Below, one piece after another: positions 1-7,235 of a stretch of DNA of 37,096 bases. The position numbers and the translations under genes were made by a program. The stretch spans positions 1 through 37,096 of the forward strand of contig NZ_FORG01000031.1 in assembly GCF_900113945.1 (NCBI RefSeq). Reading direction: 5' to 3'. The stretch's first letter is position 1, and each line of letters opens with the position of its first letter. Source of the DNA: Xenorhabdus mauleonii (GTDB taxonomy: Bacteria; Pseudomonadota; Gammaproteobacteria; Enterobacterales; Enterobacteriaceae). A model generated the notes under the pieces. It saw only the letters and a list, made by a program, of their open reading frames with translations. It was not told the DNA's origin and did not search any database.

Positions 1-1
1 C

Positions 2-331
2 TTTCTCCGTTTGTTTAACCATTATGCCGAATTTAACCGTCCCCTGAGTCGCCATATTCAGCGGCATATCGACGGCATTATGCAGGTGGAGGAAAACCTG
101 ATTGACCGAATGAAGCTAGGTAACCCGATTCGGGGGCATTTGCTGTCACTGACCCTGAACCCCGATGGTTATGCCAATCCGGGAGAGATGTACCGTTTCT
201 GTCGGTTAATCCATGAGGCAATGGCCTGTTTTGTTAGTCAGTCCACTTTCGTCAAACTGGATGTCTCTACCCCAAATCAAAAAATTCTCTGGGAATTCAA
301 AGAAGTCTATGGGTCACGCATGGAGATGTAA
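2..331 (+). CDS. tssF: T6SS baseplate protein TssF, C-terminal end (partial)
   Basis: The frame is open from the window edge, so this is the 3' end of a longer gene; the TTG at 11 is not a real start. The last 40 residues (FCRLIHEAMACFVSQSTFVKL and what follows) fit the TssF/VasA C-terminus, in which a helix ending in 'ALYASINSFTQL' precedes a final strand pair. TssF is part of the baseplate wedge of the contractile type VI secretion machine in the cytoplasm. The vgrG start lies 33 bp downstream in the same direction, which agrees with a T6SS operon. Only about 109 residues are visible, so the family call rests on this motif plus context. Confidence 0.7.
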   Translation, partial: FLRLFNHYAEFNRPLSRHIQRHIDGIMQVEENLIDRMKLGNPIRGHLLSLTLNPDGYANPGEMYRFCRLIHEAMACFVSQSTFVKLDVSTPNQKILWEFKEVYGSRMEM

Positions 332-364
332 CTGTTAAACAATCATGACAAGGAGCAAAATAGG

Positions 365-2392
365 ATGAATATCATGAACGGGCTGGCAGCGACCAAAAGC
401 GGATTACGCTTTACTTTTCAGCTAGCTGGCCTGCCTGAATCCACCTTTGCTGTGGGAGAATTTTCCCTTCAGGAAGGGTTATCTGAACTGTTTACCCTCA
501 ATCTGACATTGGTTCAGTCGCTGCCTGATAATCCCTTTCGACCGAAGCCAGAAATCGATTTAACCGCACTGTTGATGCAGGAAGCAGTGTTGCAGGTGTT
601 TAACGGCGCAACGCTGCAACGCAAAATTACCGGCATCGTCTCCCACGCTGACTGGGCAGGCACCGATGGCAATAAAACCCTTTATACCGTGACGGTGCGA
701 CCTGCACTCTGGCGTCTGACACTTAATCAGGACAGCCGGATTTTCCATCAGCAAAATGTGCCTGCTATCCTGAATGGCTTGCTGAAAAAGCATAAAGTTC
801 GCGCCGATTCGAAGCTCTACGATCCGCATCAGGACAGGGAATATGCGACCCAGAAACGCGAATCCGATTATGGCTTTTTCAGCCGGTTGGCCGCAGAAGA
901 AGGGATCAGCTTCTGGTTTGAAGATGAAATCGCCTTTTTCAGTGACAGCCATCTTGGGATGACTGCCGGACTGCCGCTGGCTTACAGCCCACAACCGGAA
1001 ACCGCCCACGGTATCGATACGATTTATCAGGTGCGGCTGGGTGTCGGCATGAGTCCGCAGCGTAGTTTTCATAAAGATTTCAACCCGGAGAACCCACGTT
1101 ATCATCTTTCCCATATGCACAGCAGCGAAGGCTTCCGCGACTTCGGCAGCAAAACGCCCTATACCGTGTTTGAAAGTTACGGGCGTTTTCAGAAAGATGC
1201 GGCCGCTAAGCCGTTTCTCAAATACCGCCATGACGCACTGGATAACCAGAAAAAAACCGGCAGCGGCAGCAGTAACTGCATCAAACTGATGCCGGGCAAA
1301 ATTTTTGAGATAAAAAATCATCCGCACAAACCTCTAAATGCCCGTTGGCAAGTGGTCGGTATCAGCCATCACGGGCGCTGCCCGCAGGCATTGGGTGATA
1401 ACGACGGAGAAGGCACCACACTCAGTAATCATTTCAGTTTTATCGATGGCCTTGCCGATTGGCGTCCGCCTTTCCACTACAAACCGCTGGCAGATGGTGA
1501 TGAAACCGCTACGGTAGTTGGCCCTGAAGGGGAAGAAATCTTCGTTAATAAAGACGGTGCGATTAAAGTCCATTTTCACTGGAATCGCTATGACCCACCC
1601 GATGATGGCGCGTCCTGTTGGGTTCGCGTCGCACAGGGCTGGAACGGCAATGGCTATGGCTTTATGGCCATCCCACGTATCGGGCAGGAAGTGATTATCT
1701 CTTACCTCAATGGGGATATTGACCGTCCGATAGTGACCGGTTGTGTTTACAACGGCCTGAACCGCCCGCCACTAGATTTACCGGCGCAGAAAACCCGCAC
1801 CACTTTCAAGACCAAAACCCACAAAGGCAAAGGTTTTAACGAACTGCGCTTTGAAGATGCGCAAGGCAGCGAAGAAATCTATTTCCACGGTCAGAAAGAC
1901 TTTACCGCCCATATCGAAAACGATGCCCTCTGGCATATCAAGCACGACCAGAAACAGCGTATCGATAATAACCGTTATCACGATATCCGTGCCGATGACC
2001 ATCATCAGGTGGCTGGTTCGCGCAAAATCACCACCGAAGGCGATGTCTCTCACCGGATTGCGGGCAGCCAGCATATCCAGGCCGGTGATGCGACCGTAAT
2101 TGATAGCGGTCAGGAAATCCACCTGAAAAGCGGCGGCAAAGTCGTGCTGGAAGCTGCATCAGAAATCACGCTGAAAGTGGGCGGCAGTTTTCTGAAAGTC
2201 ACCCCGGCGGGCATTTTATCTTCCATGATTAATGTCGGGCAGGGTTCAGGCGGCAGTGGTCGCGGTCTGGCACTGCAATTACCGGAAGGCGTGACACCGC
2301 TGCCGATGGTGGAATTTCCGGTGCATTCTTATTGCCCTGTATTGGCACAGCAGGATGCCAGTCCGGTGATCAAACCCGCTAAAAAGGAATAA
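365..2392 (+). CDS. vgrG: Type VI secretion tip protein VgrG (TssI)
   Basis: A 675-residue protein with full VgrG architecture. An N-terminal gp27-like part (about 15-370) includes YGFFSRLAAEEGISFWFED. The gp5-like OB fold (about 385-460) includes ASCWVRVAQGWNGNGYGFMA and PRIGQEVIISYLNGD. A C-terminal needle of repeated short strands follows (about 510-630), then a short tail. It forms the trimeric spike on the Hcp tube that carries effectors out of the cell. No extra enzymatic domain follows the needle, so cargo is probably non-covalent, consistent with the DUF4123 adaptor next door. AAGGAG sits upstream of the ATG at 365, and the stop is 2 nt before the next gene. Confidence 0.95.
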   Translation: MNIMNGLAATKSGLRFTFQLAGLPESTFAVGEFSLQEGLSELFTLNLTLVQSLPDNPFRPKPEIDLTALLMQEAVLQVFNGATLQRKITGIVSHADWAGTDGNKTLYTVTVRPALWRLTLNQDSRIFHQQNVPAILNGLLKKHKVRADSKLYDPHQDREYATQKRESDYGFFSRLAAEEGISFWFEDEIAFFSDSHLGMTAGLPLAYSPQPETAHGIDTIYQVRLGVGMSPQRSFHKDFNPENPRYHLSHMHSSEGFRDFGSKTPYTVFESYGRFQKDAAAKPFLKYRHDALDNQKKTGSGSSNCIKLMPGKIFEIKNHPHKPLNARWQVVGISHHGRCPQALGDNDGEGTTLSNHFSFIDGLADWRPPFHYKPLADGDETATVVGPEGEEIFVNKDGAIKVHFHWNRYDPPDDGASCWVRVAQGWNGNGYGFMAIPRIGQEVIISYLNGDIDRPIVTGCVYNGLNRPPLDLPAQKTRTTFKTKTHKGKGFNELRFEDAQGSEEIYFHGQKDFTAHIENDALWHIKHDQKQRIDNNRYHDIRADDHHQVAGSRKITTEGDVSHRIAGSQHIQAGDATVIDSGQEIHLKSGGKVVLEAASEITLKVGGSFLKVTPAGILSSMINVGQGSGGSGRGLALQLPEGVTPLPMVEFPVHSYCPVLAQQDASPVIKPAKKE

Positions 2393-2394
2393 TA

Positions 2395-3186
2395 ATGATG
2401 GAAGAGACGATTATCGAAACGCCGATAAGCTGGCAGGTGTGGTTGAGTGAATCCCATGATGCGCCGGTGTTTTTTATCCTCAATTCTCTGGCCAAACCAA
2501 ATCCGGTGGAACATTTTTACCGGAATGACTGGGTAGAGCAGGCATTTCCGCTCTACAGCGGTACGCCGATGCGCAAAATTCTGAAACAAAGCCCGTGGCT
2601 GGTACAGGCTAAATCCCGCCAGTTATCTCAAATAGGCCTGATGCTGGATCGCCATGCCCTCAGTGACAATAGCTGGGGCTGGGCTTACCGCAGCGATGTT
2701 CCGTGGCAGGAGCAGCTTGCCCACTGGCAACGCCGCCAATTGGTGATGATGGACGGTGAACAGGTCCTGTTCCGTATCATGGATACCCGTGTCTTTGGCG
2801 CGATGGTGCCCGCCTTCACGCCCAGTGACTGGTCGCTGATGCTGACCCCCGTCACCGAGCTGATGATCGATATTCCGCAACCGATGCGATTTTGCCGTCC
2901 CGAAGTCTGCGGAGAGGGTAATAGTGAAATTCCGTTTACGCTGGGCGAACACCTGTTGACCGTTTGGTTACATTCTCCTTATGGTCTGAAAATGTTAACC
3001 AGCTCCCTCTACAATGAGTTATGGGAAAACCACGGAAAAATCGCAAGGCAACTGGATCAGCCCGAAGGTAGTCTGGAACAACGTATTGAAAGTTGGTTAC
3101 GGCAAAAACTGGAAGCGGGGCAGCGCATTGAAAAAGTATCCGGTCAGGATTATCTGCTGGAGATGGAAGAGGAGAAAGAACGATGA
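2395..3186 (+). CDS. DUF4123 T6SS effector chaperone/adaptor
   Basis: A 263-residue protein of the DUF4123 (Tap/TEC) family. The visible family pattern is 'FFILNSLAKP', then a Tyr/Trp-rich N-terminal half, then MLTPVTELMIDIPQ about two thirds along. Family members load a specific effector onto the VgrG tip and are encoded between vgrG and the effector, exactly the arrangement here. The start is two bases after the vgrG stop behind AAGGAATAATA. The stop overlaps the next start (ATGA), so translation is probably coupled. It should act in the cytoplasm on the product of 3515-4693 and/or the small protein at 3183. Confidence 0.85.
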   Translation: MMEETIIETPISWQVWLSESHDAPVFFILNSLAKPNPVEHFYRNDWVEQAFPLYSGTPMRKILKQSPWLVQAKSRQLSQIGLMLDRHALSDNSWGWAYRSDVPWQEQLAHWQRRQLVMMDGEQVLFRIMDTRVFGAMVPAFTPSDWSLMLTPVTELMIDIPQPMRFCRPEVCGEGNSEIPFTLGEHLLTVWLHSPYGLKMLTSSLYNELWENHGKIARQLDQPEGSLEQRIESWLRQKLEAGQRIEKVSGQDYLLEMEEEKER

Positions 3187-3416
3187 GTAATCAGAACCCG
3201 ATTTATAGCCGTGATTGTCAGGCAATACTTAAAGATGATTTATACATTAAACTTGTCGAAGATAGCACGAACACACCGATACCTAATGTGCCTTACACAC
3301 TGAAAAATAAAGAAATAGAGCATTTAGGAACGAGTGATGGTCAGGGAATGAAGCTTGAAGAAGGTTTAACCAGTACCCCCTTCACGGCCACAATAGATCC
3401 GCCTAAGTCAGTGTAA
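3183..3416 (+). CDS. Small beta-rich T6SS cargo-type protein (transthyretin/Ig-like fragment)
   Basis: A 77-residue protein overlapping the DUF4123 stop by 4 nt. The segment 'YIKLVEDSTNTPIPNVPYTLKN' followed by 'GTSDGQGMKLEEGLTSTPFT' is the two-strand pattern of the small transthyretin/Ig-like domain found near VgrG-delivered effectors ('..D..TG.PIPNVPY.L....G...G.TD..G....'). It has no signal peptide or membrane segment. It may be a separate linker that tethers the next protein to the spike, or the N-terminal piece of a once-longer effector; the 98-bp gap before the next gene contains a hairpin and no continuing frame. Family placement is by pattern only. Confidence 0.5.
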   Translation: MSNQNPIYSRDCQAILKDDLYIKLVEDSTNTPIPNVPYTLKNKEIEHLGTSDGQGMKLEEGLTSTPFTATIDPPKSV

Positions 3417-3430
3417 CTTTTGCACCTTAT

Positions 3431-3475
3431 TTAATAGGCCAATGAGATGCGCAAAAAAGATACGCAGCCTATTAA
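3431..3475 (+). promoter_or_regulatory. Imperfect inverted repeat between the small cargo gene and the effector gene
   Basis: TTAATAGGC (3431-3439) pairs exactly with GCCTATTAA (3467-3475). Inside it TGCG (3448-3451) pairs with CGCA (3463-3466). There is no T run after it, so it is unlikely to be a strong terminator; it may tune expression or mRNA stability between 3183 and 3515. Confidence 0.4.
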
Positions 3476-3514
3476 CAGGGTGATAGTAAAAATATTTTTA
3501 TCAGGAAGACGGAA

Positions 3515-4693
3515 ATGATCGAAGTTTTAAAAAAACATAAATATGATGATTTGGCGTTACACCAGAGCACCCAGTCTGTCGCCGCATGTGATTGTCATTT
3601 CGAAGAAAAAGATGGCAAACAAATTAAAGTGATTGATGTTCCTATACTCACTTGTGAGTGTGTCTGGCGTAGGTATCAGAAAGAGGCTGAAGATATTGTC
3701 GCCCCCGGTGGTGTGCTGATTGCCGATCCCAAAGAACGTAACAAACGTATTAATGCAGCTTACGCTAGTTTATGGCTGAACGATAACCGTTTCCAGTGGG
3801 CGGGTCTTGCTGCTTTCGCTTCTAAGCAAGTGGGGTGTGGGTTGTTACATGCTTATGATACGGCTGAAAAGGTGCGAGTTGACAGAGAAGCTCAAAAACG
3901 TGTGGTTGAGCGCATAATCGAGGTAGATACATCATGGCAATCAAATTGGCCGGTTTATCCACAGTTGATGACTGAGAGTGAAAGTGCGAATCTTGCTGAA
4001 TCGATGAAAAAGCGTCGCCAAACCAGTGAAAACAACCCTTTGTCAGCGGCAACGGCGATCCCTGATGCAGGTTTAACACAGGCTTCATTTAATTATGTTT
4101 ATGAAATGATGGCGTTAGGAAACACTACGTTATTTCTGGATGTGTATCCATTACATGCTTTTTATAAGCAACGCGGGTTGGAAGAACTTAAAACTTGTAT
4201 AAAGAAGCGTGAAAATATTTATGGTAATAGCGAATTCCCAATATTGTGGCCGATAGGACAAGAAAATTTTACATTTGGTCGTTTTTATCCAGATATTATA
4301 TTCGCGTTTGAAGCGATAGAAGCAGGTGATATTGCTCAAGGTGTTGTGCATCTTGCCAACCATGAACAAATCAATATATTACAACCCACTATGTATAGCG
4401 ATACTCGATTAGTCTTATTATTACGAGGCAATCAAATCTCTTTTGTCACCGGCTTTCCTTCTGGTGTCGCGGAATCGGTTGAATTAACGTTAGCGAGTCA
4501 GTGCCGACGTGTTGATGATGGCCGTACTATCGAATTTAGTGATGAAGCGCTGGCCGATCTCTCCGATATAAAACAACGTATGCCTTTCGTGTACAAGGCA
4601 GCAGAACGGTTTGATGAGATGCTGCAGGATAACAACCGAAATTTGCTCAAGGAATCTCTACAAAATATTGCTGCTGGACGAGGTGTACAATGA
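3515..4693 (+). CDS. Putative T6SS effector, DUF2515-like
   Basis: A 392-residue soluble protein. Recognisable blocks are NAAYASLWLNDNRFQWAGLA followed by 'AFASKQVGCGLLHA' (about 86-118), 'MALGNTTLFLDVYPLHAFY' (about 197-215), 'NHEQINILQPTMYSDTR' (about 285-301) and 'KQRMPFVYKAAERFDEML'. These resemble the DUF2515 family, some members of which are encoded in vgrG clusters. I identify the family from memory of these motifs; its activity is not known to me. The start has GGAAGACGGAA upstream. The stop overlaps the first immunity-like gene (ATGA), and position after vgrG-DUF4123 and before membrane-anchored small proteins is the standard effector slot. No signal peptide is seen. Confidence 0.6.
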   Translation: MIEVLKKHKYDDLALHQSTQSVAACDCHFEEKDGKQIKVIDVPILTCECVWRRYQKEAEDIVAPGGVLIADPKERNKRINAAYASLWLNDNRFQWAGLAAFASKQVGCGLLHAYDTAEKVRVDREAQKRVVERIIEVDTSWQSNWPVYPQLMTESESANLAESMKKRRQTSENNPLSAATAIPDAGLTQASFNYVYEMMALGNTTLFLDVYPLHAFYKQRGLEELKTCIKKRENIYGNSEFPILWPIGQENFTFGRFYPDIIFAFEAIEAGDIAQGVVHLANHEQINILQPTMYSDTRLVLLLRGNQISFVTGFPSGVAESVELTLASQCRRVDDGRTIEFSDEALADLSDIKQRMPFVYKAAERFDEMLQDNNRNLLKESLQNIAAGRGVQ

Positions 4694-5304
4694 GTTTATT
4701 ACAACAAATAAGTCGGCAGCGCGGTGCTTTAATCTTCACATTATTAATCGTTTTAGGCTTGGCTAGCGTTTATCTTTTCCATTCTTTTTATTCCGATAAA
4801 CCCGAGATAGCACTGGTGGTTGGTGAGCCTTATGAGGATATGCGGCTGCGTTCCAGTGCCGCTATTGATCCACACCTTCCGGGGAAAATTTGGCATAATA
4901 TTCCCAAAACGGATGCACGCTTACGTTTTATCGACCCAAAATATGGATTTGTTACCCCTCCAGCCCGATTCTTTGCTGTTCTATATGCGAATGACATTAT
5001 CACGAGTGTACGCATGTCTCCACAAATCGAGCCATTACCCTACGATGATGCGATCAAGATTGTCTTGGATTTACAAGATCAGTGGCGTAAAACGGGTTGG
5101 GTTATAGCCAAAGGGTATAAACCCTTAGTAAATACACCAGAATTGCATGAAAATCTTCGTCGTATGAAAGGTGGCGCAGGAACGACCTATTGGCAAGCTG
5201 CTGATCAGTATCAGGTTATGCTGAGTTTAGCCTTTTTCAAGGACAACAAGCACCCTAATGACGAACGCTATTTGATCACAATGGTAATTTATAAACCGTG
5301 GTAA
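4690..5304 (+). CDS. Putative T6SS immunity protein, tandem copy 1
   Basis: A 204-residue protein with one N-terminal hydrophobic segment (ALIFTLLIVLGLASVYLFHS, about 13-32) after a short basic start. This predicts a single anchor or uncleaved signal with the rest in the periplasm. No lipobox is present and I do not recognise the soluble part; conserved blocks include 'EIALVVGEPYEDMR', 'DARLRFIDPKYGFVT' and 'YDDAIKIVLDLQDQWRK'. The start overlaps the effector stop by 4 nt, the usual effector-immunity layout. Its role, neutralising a periplasm-acting DUF2515-like effector delivered by sister cells, is inferred from context only. Confidence 0.6.
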   Translation: MSLLQQISRQRGALIFTLLIVLGLASVYLFHSFYSDKPEIALVVGEPYEDMRLRSSAAIDPHLPGKIWHNIPKTDARLRFIDPKYGFVTPPARFFAVLYANDIITSVRMSPQIEPLPYDDAIKIVLDLQDQWRKTGWVIAKGYKPLVNTPELHENLRRMKGGAGTTYWQAADQYQVMLSLAFFKDNKHPNDERYLITMVIYKPW

Positions 5305-5393
5305 GCAGAAAATAGCACAAACTAAAGTGGGCGAGAAAATGCCATCTTTTTACACCCACTTTTCAGTGATAATGCTTCAGGACGAGGTGTGGA

Positions 5394-6008
5394 ATGAGTT
5401 TATTACAACAAATAAGCCGGCAGCGCGGTGCTTTAATCTTCACATTATTAATCGTTTTCGTCTTGGCTAGCGTTTATCTTTTCCATTCTTTTTATTCCGA
5501 TAAACCCGAGATCGCACTGGTGGTTGGTGAGCCTTATGAGGCTATGCGTCAGCGCTCCAGTGCCGATATTGATCCACACCTTCCGGGTAAGATTTGGCAT
5601 AATATTCCCAAAACAGATGCACGATTACGCTTTATCGACCCGAAATATGGATTTGTTACCCCCCCAGCCCGATTCTTTGCTGTCCTATACGCAGATGATG
5701 TCATCACTAGTGTACGCATGTCACCGCAAATTGAGCCGTTACCCTACGATGATGCGATTAAAATTGTATTGGATTTACAAGATCAGTGGCGTAAAACAGG
5801 TTGGATTATGGTCAAAGGGTATAAGCCCTTGGTAAATACACCAGAATTGCATGAAAATATTCGTCGTATGAAAGGTGGTGCAGGAACGACCTATTGGCAA
5901 GCTGGTGATCAGTATCAGATCAAACTGAATTTGAGGCGTTTTAAAGACGACAGGCATCCCGATGAAGAGCGGTATTTGATCACACTAGTGATTTCCAAAC
6001 CGTGGTAA
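5394..6008 (+). CDS. Putative T6SS immunity protein, tandem copy 2
   Basis: 204 residues, colinear with copy 1. It differs at scattered positions (for example the start of the membrane segment, AAIDPH versus ADIDPH, and the last 30 residues). The membrane anchor and all conserved blocks are retained, so it looks functional. The ribosome-binding region (GACGAGG) and the bases before the start copy the end of the effector gene, showing how the unit was duplicated. The 89-bp spacer carries a hairpin also found after this gene. Diverged immunity copies commonly protect against variant effectors; that role here is inference. Confidence 0.6.
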   Translation: MSLLQQISRQRGALIFTLLIVFVLASVYLFHSFYSDKPEIALVVGEPYEAMRQRSSADIDPHLPGKIWHNIPKTDARLRFIDPKYGFVTPPARFFAVLYADDVITSVRMSPQIEPLPYDDAIKIVLDLQDQWRKTGWIMVKGYKPLVNTPELHENIRRMKGGAGTTYWQAGDQYQIKLNLRRFKDDRHPDEERYLITLVISKPW

Positions 6009-6096
6009 TCAGGGAATAGCACAAACCAAAGTGGGTGCGAAAATGCCATCTTACTACACCCACTTTTCAGGATAATGCTCCAGAATGAGGTATAGA

Positions 6097-6717
6097 ATGG
6101 GTCGGTTGCAACAAATAGATCGGCGGAGTAGTGGTTTAATTTTTGCGTTATTAATCGTTCTCTGTTTGGCTGGCATCTATCTTTACCATTCCTTTTATTC
6201 CGCTCAACCAGAGATAGCTTTGGTGGTTGGTGAACCTTACGAGGATATGCGACAGCGTTCCAGTGCCGATATTGCTCCGCACCTTCCGGGGCATGCTTGG
6301 TACAGTGTTCCAAAAACGGACGCACGTTTGCACTTTATTGATCCTAAATATGGATTTGTTACCTCCCCAGCTCGATTTTTTACTGTTATGTTTGATGGCG
6401 GAATAATTGATGGGGTACGTATGTCGCCACAAATCGAACCGTTACTCTACGATGATGCGATCAATATTGTACTGGATTTACAAGATCAGTGGCGCAAAGC
6501 CGGCTGGGTGCTTACGAAAGGGTATCGTCCCTTGGTTAATACCCCTGAAGCACATGACAGTCTTCGTAAGATGAAAGGTACTGGAATAACTTTTTGGCAA
6601 GCAGATGATAAGTATCAGGTCATGCTGAATATGGCGCGTTTCAAAGATGACCGGTACCCTAATGAAGAGCGATATTTGATCACGCTGGCAATTGCCAAGC
6701 CGTGGGTAAATCAATAA
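6097..6717 (+). CDS. Putative T6SS immunity protein, tandem copy 3 (most diverged)
   Basis: 206 residues from the ATG at 6097. An ATG at 6085 is in frame, but alignment with copies 1 and 2 (MGRLQQIDRR versus MSLLQQISRQ) and the GAGG before 6097 favour the downstream start. It has the same anchor plus periplasmic domain, with clear divergence (VMFDGGIIDGVRMS, a shorter GTGITFW loop and an extra C-terminal VNQ). Upstream bases still resemble the effector 3' end. A degenerate copy of the spacer follows at about 6718-6780, marking the end of the array. Confidence 0.58.
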   Translation: MGRLQQIDRRSSGLIFALLIVLCLAGIYLYHSFYSAQPEIALVVGEPYEDMRQRSSADIAPHLPGHAWYSVPKTDARLHFIDPKYGFVTSPARFFTVMFDGGIIDGVRMSPQIEPLLYDDAINIVLDLQDQWRKAGWVLTKGYRPLVNTPEAHDSLRKMKGTGITFWQADDKYQVMLNMARFKDDRYPNEERYLITLAIAKPWVNQ

Positions 6718-6815
6718 CGTAAGCTCTGATGGATGCGAGAGTATGATTTCCTCACACCCACTGTTTGGGAAGATGATCACGTTGTTCTATGATGACTGAC
6801 GCGCTGCGCTTGTCG

Positions 6816-6859
6816 TCTCCGTGTTACCGGGCTAATAAATTAACCCGGTAACACGGAGA
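6816..6859 (+). terminator. Perfect 16-bp inverted repeat closing the T6SS island
   Basis: Bases 6816-6831 pair perfectly with 6844-6859 (TCTCCGTGTTACCGGG and its complement) around a 12-nt loop. It lies about 100 bp after the last immunity gene and before the repeat field of the P4-like element. It is likely a terminator or transcript-end structure for the + strand operon, although the following bases are A-rich rather than T-rich. Confidence 0.6.
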
Positions 6860-6916
6860 ACTGAAAAATATCACTATGACCACTGATTATCACTATATAA
6901 CCACATTGTGTTTCAC

Positions 6917-7210
6917 GGGATAACGGGGTAAATGACATATTAACTCTATATTTCAGTATGTTAACTTATCCCACGCTACCCCGGATTATCCCGTGGTTAA
7001 ACGTCACCACTTTTAATTATTTTAAATTCAATAAATTATCCCCTGCCAGAGAAAATTTATTTTCGGGATAACCCCATTATTCCAACATCATTTTATTTGT
7101 AGTCACATGATATTACGGGATAACGCGGGATAGTACGGGATAATTCGATTAATATAACTTACTGATATATATTAAAATAACTCTCTGTTATCCCAATATC
7201 CCGTTATCCC
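6917..7210. repeat. GGGATAA iteron-like repeat field next to the primase gene
   Basis: Nine exact copies of GGGATAA/TTATCCC occur in 294 bp: 6917, 6966, 6986, 7036, 7065, 7117, 7137, 7188 and 7204 (first base of each), in both orientations. Two one-mismatch copies lie at 7127 and 7196. Most carry a flanking C or CG giving CGGGATAAC. The field starts 26 bp beyond the 3' end of the primase-helicase gene. In phage P4 the primase-helicase alpha binds iterons in ori and crr, so this is a candidate replication origin or crr. No gene is seen between 6860 and 7235. Confidence 0.6.
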
Positions 7211-7235
7211 AACGCTTTTTTCTCTTACGTGAGTG

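Larger units (their letters stand above)
4671..6780 (+). repeat. Tandem direct repeat array carrying the immunity genes (period about 690-704 bp)
   Basis: Three units, each made of a short copy of the effector 3' end, an immunity-like gene and a spacer. The effector end reads AAGRGVQ-stop at 4671-4693. The bases before 5394 still read NASGRGVE-stop in the same relation, and those before 6097 are a decayed version. Spacers contain an inverted repeat: AAAGTGGG (5324-5331) with CCCACTTT (5355-5362), and AAAGTGGGTG (6028-6037) with CACCCACTTT (6057-6066). A degenerate spacer follows the last gene. Confidence 0.8.

Noticed and set aside
560..1327. Long antisense frame inside vgrG (255 codons)
   Set aside because: It lies wholly within the clearly coding vgrG and has no recognisable domain; typical of GC-biased codon shadow.
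6900..7210. CRISPR array reading of the GGGATAA field
   Set aside because: Repeats are 7-9 bp, irregularly spaced and in both orientations, and no cas genes are present. Iterons fit better.
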